Positions 8,731 to 20,118 of a stretch of 64,000 nucleotides of DNA are shown here, in pieces. The stretch comes from Cochlodiniinecator piscidefendens (lineage in GTDB: Bacteria; Pseudomonadota; Alphaproteobacteria; Rhodobacterales; Rhodobacteraceae): contig NZ_JAAOIE010000004.1 in assembly GCF_011326755.1 (NCBI RefSeq), forward strand, positions 248,001 through 312,000, in the 5' to 3' direction. Made by a program: the position numbers and the translations under genes. The stretch's first letter is position 1, and each line of letters opens with the position of its first letter. The notes beneath the pieces were generated by a model. That model ran no database searches and was not told the DNA's origin. It worked only from the letters and a program-made list of their open reading frames with translations.

Positions 8731-9195
8731 ATGCGTGTTCTATTTCTGTGTTTGTTTCTTTTGATTCCACTCAAAGCGATATCTCTGTCTGGACCAGAGA
8801 TTGGGGGAAATAATTATTGCGAAAACCTGTGGAGCGGGATGGTATCAAGCGTCGCAGAGGTCGTTAATTTGCCCCCCCCCCCTGACGAAAAAGCGGTTCT
8901 CTTTGCAGGTCCGGATGGGCGTCTGTTCAACTGCCTAAACCAAGCATTGCCGCAGGGTGCTAGGGAAGAGCTGCAATTTTGGGGAAGAGCCCTATCACGA
9001 GCTATTGCTTCTGACCCCTTTTCGGATAATCGCCGTCCTCCAAACTATTGCGGCACGAGTTACGGAAGCGTCCAAGGGGTTCAAACTATAACTATTCACC
9101 TCCCTTATGACAGAGAGGAGTTGGGTGCACCAACATGCGCTGTGCGGCTTCGCAGGTTTCCTGAGAGGGTGCAAAATTTTCTGGTTACTGAATAG
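8731..9195 (+). CDS. small exported protein of unknown function with a poly-C tract
   Basis: A 154-residue protein with a signal peptide (MRVLFLCLFLLIPLKAIS) and several Cys residues that could form disulfides in the periplasm. I do not recognise a family. The coding sequence contains eleven consecutive C bases at 8872-8882, read as four Pro codons (LPPPPDEK) about a third of the way in. Slippage by one base would shift the frame. The start at 8731 is the one that gives a clean signal peptide; an in-frame start at 8719 adds MDDL. It is isolated between a terminator and the convergent mipZ gene. Confidence 0.55.
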   Translation: MRVLFLCLFLLIPLKAISLSGPEIGGNNYCENLWSGMVSSVAEVVNLPPPPDEKAVLFAGPDGRLFNCLNQALPQGAREELQFWGRALSRAIASDPFSDNRRPPNYCGTSYGSVQGVQTITIHLPYDREELGAPTCAVRLRRFPERVQNFLVTE

Positions 9196-9215
9196 AGAAA
9201 CGGGGGCGCCGCAGT

Positions 9216-9245
9216 TTATCGGGCGCACGCAAATGGGCCCGATAA
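9216..9245. repeat. inverted repeat between convergent genes
   Basis: TTATCGGGC and GCCCGATAA form a perfect 9-base stem with a 12-base loop between the convergent exported-protein gene and mipZ. There is no T-run directly after the stem, so it is not a canonical terminator. A small palindrome TAATCGATTA followed by six T lies just downstream. Confidence 0.5.
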
Positions 9246-9277
9246 TCCAAAGTATCGTGTAATCGATTATTTTTTGG

Positions 9278-10087
9278 TTAGAAATCAACAGTCACGCCCG
9301 GCAGTTCAAGTGACTTAATCAATTCGCGTACTTCTTGGCGTGCGGCGACATTTGAAATATTCAACTGCGTTACCCCAACATCCAGCAGGTCTAGCAGGGT
9401 CAGACCCTTTGGGAACAGCTCCCTAAAGATAACCCGCTCACCAAACCCTGGTGCAACTCGAAAGCCGATACGTTTGGATAGAGAGTCGAGCGCTTCACTC
9501 ATTTTCTTTTTGTTGTGCATTTGCTGTGCTGCCAAACGGTTGCGCACAACGATCCAGTCTATCGGCTTTAGCCCGGCCTGTGCGCGCAATTGGCGTGCGT
9601 GCCAGACCATTTCGGAATAAACCGAAGGGCCTAGGATTTCGTTGGTCTCTGGGTTGATCCGCGCCAATAGATCGAAATCAACAAATGAATCGTTGAGAGG
9701 CGTAATCAATGTATCTGCGAGCGAATGCGCGACTTGGCTAAGGCGCGTGTGCGAACCCGGGCAGTCAATAAGGATAAAATCGCTATCAGGTTCAAGCGTG
9801 GCTACCGCAGCAGACAGCCTATGATCATAGATGTTTTCGCCCGGCTGTAGGTCAGAATGATCGATTTCGGGCAGCCCATGGTAGTCTGGAATAGGCAGAG
9901 TCAGATCGTTTGCTTCGCAAAATGCTTTGCGATTTTCGACGTAACGGCCGAATGTGCGTTGCCTCAGGTCAAGGTCGAGTGCCCCAACTTTATGCCCCAT
10001 CCGCACGAGTGCGGTAGCAACATGCATAGAGGTCGTGGATTTACCTGATCCACCCTTTTCATTGCCGACGACGATAATATGCGCCAC
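9278..10087 (-). CDS. mipZ: cell division site-positioning ATPase MipZ (ParA family)
   Basis: MipZ is the ParA/MinD-type ATPase that forms a gradient from the ParB-bound origin and keeps FtsZ rings at mid-cell in alphaproteobacteria lacking MinCD. The protein (269 residues) opens AHIIVVGNEKGGSGKSTTS with the deviant Walker A, followed by GALDLDLRQRTFGRY, and has the Walker B-like FILIDCPG near residue 115. The long insert and the ending FPKGLTLLDLLD are typical of MipZ and not of plasmid ParA. A GTG start at 10087 has AAGGAAGG in front; an upstream in-frame start at 10108 would bury that site. Its leader contains a terminator-like hairpin. It follows gyrB on the same strand. Confidence 0.88.
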   Translation of the reverse strand: MAHIIVVGNEKGGSGKSTTSMHVATALVRMGHKVGALDLDLRQRTFGRYVENRKAFCEANDLTLPIPDYHGLPEIDHSDLQPGENIYDHRLSAAVATLEPDSDFILIDCPGSHTRLSQVAHSLADTLITPLNDSFVDFDLLARINPETNEILGPSVYSEMVWHARQLRAQAGLKPIDWIVVRNRLAAQQMHNKKKMSEALDSLSKRIGFRVAPGFGERVIFRELFPKGLTLLDLLDVGVTQLNISNVAARQEVRELIKSLELPGVTVDF

Positions 10088-10106
10088 GCCAGATCCTTCC
10101 TTGAAC

Positions 10107-10132
10107 AAAAAAGCGTGCCCTTTCGGGTACGC
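10107..10132 (-). terminator. rho-independent terminator immediately before mipZ
   Basis: On the minus strand GCGTACCC, loop GAAA, GGGCACGC is followed by six T. One A-C position breaks the 8-base stem; on the plus strand the same position is a G-T pair. It ends only about 20 bases before the mipZ start, so it either ends the gyrB transcript or attenuates mipZ. Confidence 0.6.
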
Positions 10133-10387
10133 CCACTATATGTTGTGTTATCGCATATGGGAAGCAATGGGTTTGAGCAAGTCTACATTAGAGCGCCGGC
10201 GTCGTGTCGAGGCACTTCTGCAGAACCCGAATTGCGCGCTCAGCAGATGTGATGGTCGCATTCACAGACTCTTCAGAATACAGCGAATTTCAAGGCGCAT
10301 TTTGTTTGTCTCGAAATTCGCTTGAATTCATCAAAACGAACAGTTTTGAGTGTCTCGCAAACGATTATGGTGAATCCCACTAAAACC
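10133..10387. other. intergenic region gyrB / mipZ
   Basis: About 255 bases between the gyrB stop and the hairpin in front of mipZ. I see no supported gene. A TATAGT at 10136-10141 on the minus strand could be a -10 box for mipZ or for a short RNA ending at the terminator, but no good -35 box lies at the right distance. Confidence 0.4.
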
Positions 10388-12883
<2,496 letters not shown>

Positions 12884-13504
12884 TTATACGAATGGGATTA
12901 TCAGCCCGACAAAAATGAGGAGGATTCCAGCGCTTATATTCATGCGTCGCAGCGCGCTGGGGGAGCGGAGTAGATCCCGGATTTTATCGAGTGAGAGCGC
13001 CAAACCAAGGTTGCCAATAAACGGAACAAGAATTGAAACGGCCACAATTGCGGCAATGTCGGGTGCCGTAATGCTGGTCAGATCAAAGAAGCCCGGTAGC
13101 ATGCCCATGTAAAATAGTATCGCTTTGGGATTTCCGAGGATAACGGTGAGGCCTGCTATAAAGCCAGCCCAAGTTCCGGGTTTTGTCAGAGCTGAATTTT
13201 GTGCGATTTCTTTGTCTGCGTTTTTGATGAGAACGTACCCCATCCATAAAAATACACCGACAGCGATAAAGCGCATCACGAGCATAAAGCCTTCGAAAAC
13301 TGAAACGACCCATGTTACCCCTAAGATGGCCAGCAACGGCCATAAAGCATCGCCCACAACAACGCCAAGTGCCAATGGCCACGCCGCCTGAAATCCACCA
13401 GACAAGCCGCGTGCTACGATAGCGACCCAGACAGGACCCGGGGTTAAAAAAAGTACTGCAACAGCCCCAGCATACAATAGAAGATCATAAAAACTGAGAG
13501 TCAT
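12884..13504 (-). CDS. LysE family amino acid exporter
   Basis: This 206-residue inner-membrane protein belongs to the LysE/RhtB family of amino acid efflux carriers. It has about six hydrophobic segments and the family landmark FLTPGPVWVAIVARGLSGG near residues 19-37, matching the PGP motif region, plus NPKAILFYMGMLPGF. The substrate cannot be read from the sequence. The start ATG overlaps the recF stop by four bases (ATGA), so it is translated from the recF message. Its presence between recF and gyrB interrupts an otherwise conserved replication operon. Confidence 0.85.
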   Translation of the reverse strand: MTLSFYDLLLYAGAVAVLFLTPGPVWVAIVARGLSGGFQAAWPLALGVVVGDALWPLLAILGVTWVVSVFEGFMLVMRFIAVGVFLWMGYVLIKNADKEIAQNSALTKPGTWAGFIAGLTVILGNPKAILFYMGMLPGFFDLTSITAPDIAAIVAVSILVPFIGNLGLALSLDKIRDLLRSPSALRRMNISAGILLIFVGLIIPFV

Positions 13505-14610
13505 TGTAGCATCTCCATTGTGCTTTCACCGCCTTGATCGCTAATTTTTATATACTGTGCGCGGTCATCCAGCGTTTCGAAAAGCCGCTTTTCAGTTCCG
13601 GTCATCCAAGCTTGCCCGCCAAGTGCACAGATTTCATTATAAAGTGCGGCACGGCGATTATCGTCTAAATGGGCAGCCACTTCATCAAGTAACAAAAGCG
13701 GGGCAGCGCCAAAACTTTGGATTAATGCGCGCCCATTGGCGAGAATGAGGGAAACAAGCAACGCTTTTTGTTCTCCGGTTGAGCATTCTTTTGCGGCAAT
13801 GTTTTTGGTGGCATAAATTGCATTCAGATCGACACGGTGTGGTCCAACAAGGGTTCGGCCTGCTGCTAAATCCCGGGGGCGGTTATCCGAGAGTGCAGCA
13901 AGGAGTTCCGCAGAATCGGTTAGTATTGGCAAATCGTTTGCGTGCTGCAGGCTAAGGGTAGCGGCTGGGAACAGTGTTTCAGATTGCTCTTGCGCTTGGC
14001 CTAATGCGTCAATGGCAGCCTGTCTGTTTTGCTGGATGATAGCACCGGTCTCGGCCATTTTTTGTTCCAAAGCCCGATACCAATGCGGATCACGTACTTG
14101 GTCTTTCAGAAGTCGGTTACGCTCGCGCATCGCCTTTTCATAGGTCAGGGTGGCGTCAGCATGACCGGGTTCAAATGACAGTGTCATGCGGTCTAGGAAT
14201 CTTCTGCGCCCCTCGGCACCTTCTATCCAAAGGCGATCCATCGATGGCACGAGCCACAGAACGCGTACAATCCTGCCCAAGGTTACCTGAGTTGCGCTTT
14301 TTTCGTTAATGCGGACTTGCCGCGTGTGGCCCGGTTCTGCCCATGTATCGATGGTTTCAGATTGCCCTAGGCTGTTGAGGTTCGCGTGGACCTTCCAGCC
14401 AAGCTGTTCAGGTCGCCGCATGATCTCCTCGGCTGTGGCACGCCGCAACCCACGCCCTGGTGAAAGTAAAGATAGTGCTTCTAGGATATTTGTTTTGCCG
14501 GCACCGTTTTCACCAAAAATGGCGACGGGACGCGCATCCACTTTCAGCCGCAAAACTTTATGCGACCGAAAATGGGACAATGTCAGGGATTGGACGGACA
14601 AATCTGGCAT
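13501..14610 (-). CDS. recF: DNA replication and repair protein RecF
   Basis: RecF is an SMC-like ATPase that helps load RecA at single-strand gaps. From ATG 14610 it has 369 residues, the usual family length. Visible motifs are ALTLSHFRSH-type amino end (LTLSHFRSHKVL), Walker A FGENGAGKTN, the ABC-like signature CSTGEQKALL and Walker B LLLLDEVAAHLD. The open frame extends upstream to 14712 into dnaN, but MPDLSVQSL at 14610 matches the family start. It follows dnaN by 55 bases and overlaps the lysE-family gene downstream. Confidence 0.93.
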   Translation of the reverse strand: MPDLSVQSLTLSHFRSHKVLRLKVDARPVAIFGENGAGKTNILEALSLLSPGRGLRRATAEEIMRRPEQLGWKVHANLNSLGQSETIDTWAEPGHTRQVRINEKSATQVTLGRIVRVLWLVPSMDRLWIEGAEGRRRFLDRMTLSFEPGHADATLTYEKAMRERNRLLKDQVRDPHWYRALEQKMAETGAIIQQNRQAAIDALGQAQEQSETLFPAATLSLQHANDLPILTDSAELLAALSDNRPRDLAAGRTLVGPHRVDLNAIYATKNIAAKECSTGEQKALLVSLILANGRALIQSFGAAPLLLLDEVAAHLDDNRRAALYNEICALGGQAWMTGTEKRLFETLDDRAQYIKISDQGGESTMEMLQ

Positions 14611-14665
14611 TACACTGATTTTCTGTACCGTGCATACCACGCCACGTCTGGCAACGTTCTGTGCG

Positions 14666-15784
14666 TCACACGCGCATTGGCATGACAACATAGACGGCTG
14701 AGGTATCGTCACCTTCGCGCATCAAAGTCGGATCACCCGAGGAATTGAACATAAATACCGCGTTTTCGCGATCAACTTGGTTCGCGATTTCAAGCAAGTA
14801 TTTCGCGTTAAAGCCAATTTCTAAACGCTCATCGCCATAAGCAACTGCCAACTCTTCCTCAGCTGCGCCACTGTCCGGGGCATTGACAGAAAGAATAAGG
14901 CGATCCTCATCCAATGCCAATTTAACCGCGCGCGAACGCTCCGATGAAACAGTCGCAACGCGATCGACTGCTTTCGCAAATTCCGCAGCATCGACCTCTA
15001 GCTTGCGGGTGTTACCCTGCGGGATGACGCGTGTGTAATCTGGGAATGTGCCGTCAATGACCTTAGAGGTCAGGGTGATTGCCGGCGTCGCAAAGCGCAC
15101 TTTGGTTTCAGAGACGGAAACGGCAATTTGCATATCGTCATCGTCCAACAGTTTGCGTAATTCGCCTACCGTTTTACGGGGAACAATAACGCCCGGCATA
15201 TCAGCAGCATCTGCGGGCATTTCAGAATCAATACGCGCCAAGCGGTGACCGTCTGTCGCAACACAGCGCAACACGCGGCCTTCTTCGCTGTCAGCGATGT
15301 GCATATAAACACCGTTGAGGTAATAACGTGTCTCTTCCGTCGAGATCGCGAATTTTGATTTGTCGAACAAACGACGCAATTCGGCAGCTTTCGCGCTGAA
15401 GTTTGACGTATATTCGGCATTTGCCATGATTGGGAAATCTTCCCGTGGCAACGTAGCCAAAGAGAAGTTTGAACGCCCCGCGGCTACGGTCAAACGGCCA
15501 GTTGCGCTGTCATCAGTCAATGTGACCAGCGCGCCATCAGGCAGTTTGCGCACAATTTCGTGCAGTGTAACGGCTGACACGGTTGTCGCGCCTGCGCGCT
15601 CTACCTGAGCAACTGCTTTGTCTACGACCTCAATATCAAGATCTGTCGCGCGAAAGCTAACGGTTTCACCCTCGGCCTCGATCAATACATTTGCAAGGAT
15701 CGGAATGGTGTTGCGGCGTTCGACAACAGATTGTGCCTGCGACACTGCTTTGAGAAGCGCGCTGCGCTCGATGCTAATTTTCAT
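14666..15784 (-). CDS. dnaN: DNA polymerase III sliding clamp (beta subunit)
   Basis: DnaN forms the ring-shaped dimer that tethers DNA polymerase III to DNA. The 372-residue protein starts MKISIERSALLKAVSQAQ, the canonical opening, and ends with SAVYVVMPMRV, typical of the clamp carboxy terminus. Three repeated clamp domains fit the length. ATG 15784 is chosen because the longer frame to 15841 adds 19 residues unrelated to the family. It lies between dnaA and recF on one strand, as in most bacteria. Confidence 0.96.
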   Translation of the reverse strand: MKISIERSALLKAVSQAQSVVERRNTIPILANVLIEAEGETVSFRATDLDIEVVDKAVAQVERAGATTVSAVTLHEIVRKLPDGALVTLTDDSATGRLTVAAGRSNFSLATLPREDFPIMANAEYTSNFSAKAAELRRLFDKSKFAISTEETRYYLNGVYMHIADSEEGRVLRCVATDGHRLARIDSEMPADAADMPGVIVPRKTVGELRKLLDDDDMQIAVSVSETKVRFATPAITLTSKVIDGTFPDYTRVIPQGNTRKLEVDAAEFAKAVDRVATVSSERSRAVKLALDEDRLILSVNAPDSGAAEEELAVAYGDERLEIGFNAKYLLEIANQVDRENAVFMFNSSGDPTLMREGDDTSAVYVVMPMRV

Positions 15785-15910
15785 TCCCACGCTCCTGAAG
15801 GTATTCCGGGCAGTAAATGTACCCCATTCACCACCCGTCACAAGTCTTTTTTAGAATGTCTGATGCTTTAGTCGGGGCGTCAAGGGCTGACGTCCCAATA
15901 TTGTAATTGC

Positions 15911-17284
15911 TTAGGCTTCTAGGCTGCGGCGCAACAGTTCCAGATCTTCATCCATCTGGTTGTTTGTACTACGGAGTTCTTCAATTTTTTTTACGCCGTG
16001 CATGACGGTTGTATGGTCGCGTCCGCCAAAACGCCGGCCGATCTCAGGTAGGCTGCGCGATGTCAGTTGTTTGGCTAGATACATGGCAACCTGCCGCGGG
16101 CGTGCAATGGTGCGAACCCGGCGCGGGCCAATCATTTCTGAAAGACGGATGTTGTAATGCTCAGAGACCTTACGCTGAATTTCTTCAATCGTGATTTTGC
16201 GATCTGAGGAACGAAGAATATCCGCGAGGCAATCTTGTGCCAGCTCAAGCGTAATTTCACGACCAACAAGTGAAGCAAAAGCAAACAGCCGTGTCAGTGC
16301 GCCTTCTAGCACGCGAACGTTTGTTGAAATGCGATGAGCTAGAAACTCGAGAACACCCGGTACCAAAGACAGACTGCTGTCCTGTTTTTTGTACTGCTCG
16401 ACCTTTTGTTGCAGAATTCCCAACCGGAGTTCGTAATCGGTAGGGTGGAGATCTACGACTAAACCGCATTGCAGGCGCGATTTGATCCGTTCTTCCAGAT
16501 CTTTAATTTCGCCAGGTGCACGATCTGCAGAGATGATGATCTGTTTGTTTTGGTCAACAAGGGCATTGAAGGTATGGAAAAACTCTTCTTGAGTAGATCC
16601 TTTCCCAGCGATGAACTGGACATCATCAACCATCAGGATATCGACAGATCTGAACAGTTCTTTGAAATCCATCATTTTTTTGTCACGCAATGCTTGAACA
16701 AAACGGTACATGAATTGTTCAGCGGACAGATAAACCACGTTTAAGTCTGGGCGGTTGGTTTGTAACTCATGTGCGATTGCGTGCATGAGGTGGGTTTTAC
16801 CTAAGCCAACTCCACCGTACAAAAAAAGCGGGTTAAAGGACACTGGGCCGCCTTCAGCAACGCGGCGCGCAGCTGCATGAGCGAGTTCGTTTGGCTTGCC
16901 GACAACGAAATTTTCGAATGTGAAACGAGAATCGAGCGGCGCGCCAGGAAGGTCCGTCACAGGCTTGGTTGATGGCGACGGGGCTACATTTGGCTGCGCA
17001 GTATCGTCTACCGAAGCTTCAGTGCTTTTTGCAGTCGGGCGTTTCTTTTGAACAGAGAATTCAACACGATGCACATCAGATCCAGAGTGGCGCAACATTT
17101 GTTGAATTTGTTCACCAAAATTCCGCGAAACCCAATTCCCGATGAAGCTCGTTGGAACTTGAAAAGATGCCACACCATCCGCGAGTTCTACGAATTCAAG
17201 CGGCGCAATCCAATTCGTAAAGTTGTGTTTTCCAACTGTCTGTTGCAACTCGTTCCGTACGCGCTGCCAGGTGTCTTCTGTCAT
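15911..17284 (-). CDS. dnaA: chromosomal replication initiator protein DnaA
   Basis: DnaA binds origin boxes and melts oriC. The 457-residue protein has a domain I with NFTNWIAPLEF, a linker rich in Pro and Thr (about residues 82-115), the AAA+ domain with Walker A GGVGLGKT at 157-164 and Walker B LMVDDVQF, and the DNA-binding domain IV with the signature GGRDHTTVMHGVKKIEEL near the end. It lies upstream of dnaN with a 126-base gap. No clear cluster of 9-base DnaA boxes was found on either side, so the origin itself is probably elsewhere. Confidence 0.98.
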   Translation of the reverse strand: MTEDTWQRVRNELQQTVGKHNFTNWIAPLEFVELADGVASFQVPTSFIGNWVSRNFGEQIQQMLRHSGSDVHRVEFSVQKKRPTAKSTEASVDDTAQPNVAPSPSTKPVTDLPGAPLDSRFTFENFVVGKPNELAHAAARRVAEGGPVSFNPLFLYGGVGLGKTHLMHAIAHELQTNRPDLNVVYLSAEQFMYRFVQALRDKKMMDFKELFRSVDILMVDDVQFIAGKGSTQEEFFHTFNALVDQNKQIIISADRAPGEIKDLEERIKSRLQCGLVVDLHPTDYELRLGILQQKVEQYKKQDSSLSLVPGVLEFLAHRISTNVRVLEGALTRLFAFASLVGREITLELAQDCLADILRSSDRKITIEEIQRKVSEHYNIRLSEMIGPRRVRTIARPRQVAMYLAKQLTSRSLPEIGRRFGGRDHTTVMHGVKKIEELRSTNNQMDEDLELLRRSLEA

Positions 17285-17312
17285 GTTTTTGACCCGTCAC
17301 ATTTTTTCATTA

Positions 17313-17765
17313 TTAAGATTGGCGCCATGCCAACCCCCGGGATTTCCAGCCGTTTTGCTGGCCCCGGTGTTTTTCTGCATTCAGGTCACCTTCAAATCCC
17401 TCAGCAACATTGATGCATTCAACAGATTCCCCGCGAGCGGCAAAGGCATCTGAGACGGCATCAGCCGCATAAAGAGAGCGCACACCAGATCGACACAAAA
17501 AGAAAATCTTCGCTGGGGGCGTGTCGCCCACGGCATCCAAAACTGTGTCAACAAACTGTGCGTTAGGCGTCATCGTTGGAAATTCGGCCCACTCAATAAA
17601 GAGTGTGGAACGGCCTAGGTCGCTCAAGTCAGGAATTCCAACAAAGCTCCATTCGGCTTTGGTCCTGACATCGATAAGAACGGCTGTAACATCCGTTTCC
17701 AGCGCGGTCCAGGTATCATCTGGTGACACCTCAGTAACGCGCCGGACATGATTGTCCGTGCTCAT
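17313..17765 (-). CDS. rhodanese-like domain protein
   Basis: A 150-residue single-domain rhodanese, a family that transfers sulfane sulfur or binds anions. It has LIDVRTKAEWSFVGIPDL near residues 37-54, the CH2A motif, and an active-site loop FLCRSGVRS with Cys as the expected persulfide carrier. The ATG at 17765 has GGGGGAA in front; the open frame to 17912 runs into the terminator region of rpsT. It lies just upstream of dnaA on the same strand with 28 bases between, so it may share its transcript. The biological acceptor is unknown. Confidence 0.85.
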   Translation of the reverse strand: MSTDNHVRRVTEVSPDDTWTALETDVTAVLIDVRTKAEWSFVGIPDLSDLGRSTLFIEWAEFPTMTPNAQFVDTVLDAVGDTPPAKIFFLCRSGVRSLYAADAVSDAFAARGESVECINVAEGFEGDLNAEKHRGQQNGWKSRGLAWRQS

Positions 17766-17921
17766 CTTATTTCCCCCAAGTAGACGTGAATCGCATCCAC
17801 AAGCTAGCAATTGGATTGGCTGTCGCGCAACAGAACTTCTCTGTTGACTCAGGCTTTCGCAAAAAGAATCCCGAGAAGCTGGATTTTTCCCAATTGAATC
17901 AAAATATGACACATCAGAACG

Positions 17922-17951
17922 AAAAACGGCGTGACCAAGAGGTCACGCCGT
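17922..17951 (-). terminator. rho-independent terminator of rpsT
   Basis: ACGGCGTGACC, loop TCTT on the minus strand, GGTCACGCCGT, followed by TTTTT. The perfect 11-base stem starts 29 bases after the rpsT stop. Confidence 0.92.
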
Positions 17952-17979
17952 AAGAATTTTTGTAATGTCGAAACGACGC

Positions 17980-18243
17980 TTAGCCGATCGCGTTAACGCG
18001 AGCAGAAAGGCGAGACATTTTGCGTGCAACAGTGTTCTTGTGAAGAACACCTTTAGTTACGCCGCGCATCAACTCTGGTTGTGCTTCGCGAAGCGCTGCT
18101 GACGCAACTGACTGATCGCCAGTTTCGATAGCTTCTTCTACTTTCCGAAGGAAAGTACGAATGCGCGAACGACGCGCTTTGTTAACTGCATAGCGGCGTT
18201 CGTTCTGACGCGCGCGTTTTTTTGCCTGAGGCGAATTTGCCAT
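17980..18243 (-). CDS. rpsT: 30S ribosomal protein S20
   Basis: S20 binds the 5' domain of 16S rRNA and the end of helix 44. The 87-residue, very basic protein opens [20 protein letters not shown], the canonical S20 sequence, and ends with the conserved helix containing [15 protein letters not shown]. It has its own strong terminator and sits upstream of the rhodanese and dnaA genes. A 97-base gap separates it from the enoyl-CoA hydratase gene. Confidence 0.97.
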   Translation of the reverse strand: MANSPQAKKRARQNERRYAVNKARRSRIRTFLRKVEEAIETGDQSVASAALREAQPELMRGVTKGVLHKNTVARKMSRLSARVNAIG

Positions 18244-18340
18244 GTTCGGACGTCCCGCTGCTTAGGGTTCTTGTAAATCTGAAGTCGGGCTAATAAGACC
18301 GACTCGGGTTCATGTCAACGGATATTCGAAGAATTCCCGT

Positions 18341-19117
18341 TTATTTATCGCGAAATTGGGCTTCACGCTTCTCAAGGAACGCGGCCATACCCTCTTTCTG
18401 ATCTTCCGTCGCAAAAAGCGAATGAAAAGCTCTGCGCTCATATAGCAGACCTTCGCGCAGTGTCATCTCAAAACTGCGATTTACCGCTTCTTTTACGACC
18501 ATAGTCGCTAACATTGACTTTTCAGCGATCTTATTTGCTGCTTGAAGCGCTTCTTCGAGCAATTTTTTTGCTGGAACAACGCGACTCACTAAGCCGGAAC
18601 GTTCTGCTTCTTCAGCATCCATGAAGCGACCAGTCAGGTTCATATCCATTGCTTTGGATTTTCCGACTGCGCGCGTTAAACGTTGAGTGCCGCCTATTCC
18701 GGCAACAACACCGAGATTGATTTCGGGTTGGCCAAATTTGGCATTATCTGCAGCAATGATAAAATCACACATCATTGCCAATTCACAACCGCCACCCAGA
18801 GCATAGCCCGAAACGGCGGCAATGATAGGCTTGCGTGACTTGAGAATTTGTTCAGTTTCCCCACCAAACAGATCGCCTGTGAAAACATCTACAAATGTTT
18901 TTTCGGACATCTCTTTGATATCAGCGCCTGCGGCGAACGCCTTTTCAGAGCCCGTGATCACGACGCATCGAACTTTGTCGTTTTCCTCAGCCGCCTTGAG
19001 TGCATCTGCCAGTTCACCCAAAAGTTGGGTGTTTAAGGCGTTCAATGCGTCTGGGCGATTGAGCTTAATTAGTTTGACGTGGTCTTCAACTTCGACAATC
19101 AGCGTCTCATAGGCCAT
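18341..19117 (-). CDS. enoyl-CoA hydratase (crotonase family)
   Basis: This 258-residue enzyme adds water to trans-2-enoyl-CoA in fatty acid or amino acid breakdown. The oxyanion-hole motif [11 protein letters not shown] and the two catalytic Glu regions [15 protein letters not shown] and [18 protein letters not shown] are all present, so it is expected to be an active hydratase and not an isomerase. It resembles the short-chain enoyl-CoA hydratases often found next to fpg in this order. The gene is 64 bases downstream of fpg on the same strand. Confidence 0.93.
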   Translation of the reverse strand: MAYETLIVEVEDHVKLIKLNRPDALNALNTQLLGELADALKAAEENDKVRCVVITGSEKAFAAGADIKEMSEKTFVDVFTGDLFGGETEQILKSRKPIIAAVSGYALGGGCELAMMCDFIIAADNAKFGQPEINLGVVAGIGGTQRLTRAVGKSKAMDMNLTGRFMDAEEAERSGLVSRVVPAKKLLEEALQAANKIAEKSMLATMVVKEAVNRSFEMTLREGLLYERRAFHSLFATEDQKEGMAAFLEKREAQFRDK

Positions 19118-19181
19118 GTGTCTGCCATCTGTTATTTCGGTTCAGGGATGAGTCATTAGCACTCTTGCCAAGAGGATCAAG

Positions 19182-20033
19182 TTATCTTTGACATTGCAAA
19201 CAGTAAAATGATGACCGTCCAGACTGAACGATTCGTTGAATTTTACCCTCACACTCTTGCGTGACGCAGGGTAAGCCTTCTCGCCCGTAAACGCGAAAAT
19301 TGTGTTGAAAATAACCTAGATCACCGTCTGCTTGGCGGAAATCTTTTAGCGAAGATCCGCCAGCATCAATCGCTTCAGAAAGCACATCTCGAATGGCGGG
19401 TACGAGGGATGCAATACGTTGCGTCGAAAGTGCGTTTGCAGAGGTCAGAGGTGAAATTCCGACACGATGTAGAACCTCACAAACATAAATATTGCCCAAC
19501 CCAGAAACGATTCCCTGATCTAGTAAGGCGGTTTTTATCGGGCTTTTCTTATTTTTCAGCCGCTCGGAAAGGTATTCAGCATGAAAGGCGTTTCCCAAAG
19601 GTTCGGGGCCTAAAACTGAAATGAGTTTATGGTTTTCTAAGGTATTCGTAACATGTAGATCCATTGCGCCAAATCGGCGGGCATCGTTGAATGTGACGCG
19701 GGTTCCGTCTTCCATATCGAGTATGACGTGGTCATGCTTTTGGGGGGCGGGGTGCTCATGGTACATATGAGTAGAGTGTTGTCCGGAAATTAGCATTCTC
19801 CCTGACATCCCCAAATGAATAATCAGTGTTTCGCCAGACGAAAGATCAACAAGAATGTATTTCGACCGACGACGCAGTCCCTCAACTTTTTTCCCAGACA
19901 ATCGATTTGCCATGTTTTCGGGAAATGGCCACCTTAGATCAGGCCGGCGAACATCAGCGGATTTAATGAACTTGCCGTCCATTGCTGGCAACAAACCGCG
20001 GCGAACCGTCTCTACTTCTGGTAATTCGGGCAC
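19182..20033 (-). CDS. mutM: formamidopyrimidine-DNA glycosylase (MutM/Fpg)
   Basis: Fpg removes 8-oxoguanine and formamidopyrimidines and cuts the abasic site. From the GTG at 20033 the protein (283 residues) begins with fMet then [13 protein letters not shown]; Pro2 is the Schiff-base nucleophile and Glu3 the catalytic acid, so this start is required for activity. A Lys in RRSKYILVD matches the conserved beta-loop Lys. The end has a four-Cys zinc finger (LPCVTQEC and FYCLQCQR). AGGAAGGGG precedes the GTG. An open frame to 20051 would bury the catalytic Pro. Confidence 0.95.
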   Translation of the reverse strand: MPELPEVETVRRGLLPAMDGKFIKSADVRRPDLRWPFPENMANRLSGKKVEGLRRRSKYILVDLSSGETLIIHLGMSGRMLISGQHSTHMYHEHPAPQKHDHVILDMEDGTRVTFNDARRFGAMDLHVTNTLENHKLISVLGPEPLGNAFHAEYLSERLKNKKSPIKTALLDQGIVSGLGNIYVCEVLHRVGISPLTSANALSTQRIASLVPAIRDVLSEAIDAGGSSLKDFRQADGDLGYFQHNFRVYGREGLPCVTQECEGKIQRIVQSGRSSFYCLQCQR

Positions 20034-20118
20034 GGGACCCCTTCCTTTCACTTAGCGCACATTGTATCGGCATATGAGCGCTTTATAAAAGAGGCCACAG
20101 TTAAGGACGGCAAGACCC

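Noticed and set aside
9954-10325. Open frame on the plus strand over the mipZ 5' end
   Set aside because: It is an antisense frame of mipZ and its leader, without a ribosome site or any family motif.
15785-17980. Replication origin (oriC) near dnaA
   Set aside because: I saw no cluster of TTATCCACA-type DnaA boxes in the dnaA-dnaN, dnaA-rhodanese or rhodanese-rpsT gaps; only single weak matches such as GCATCCACA. In this order the origin often lies elsewhere.
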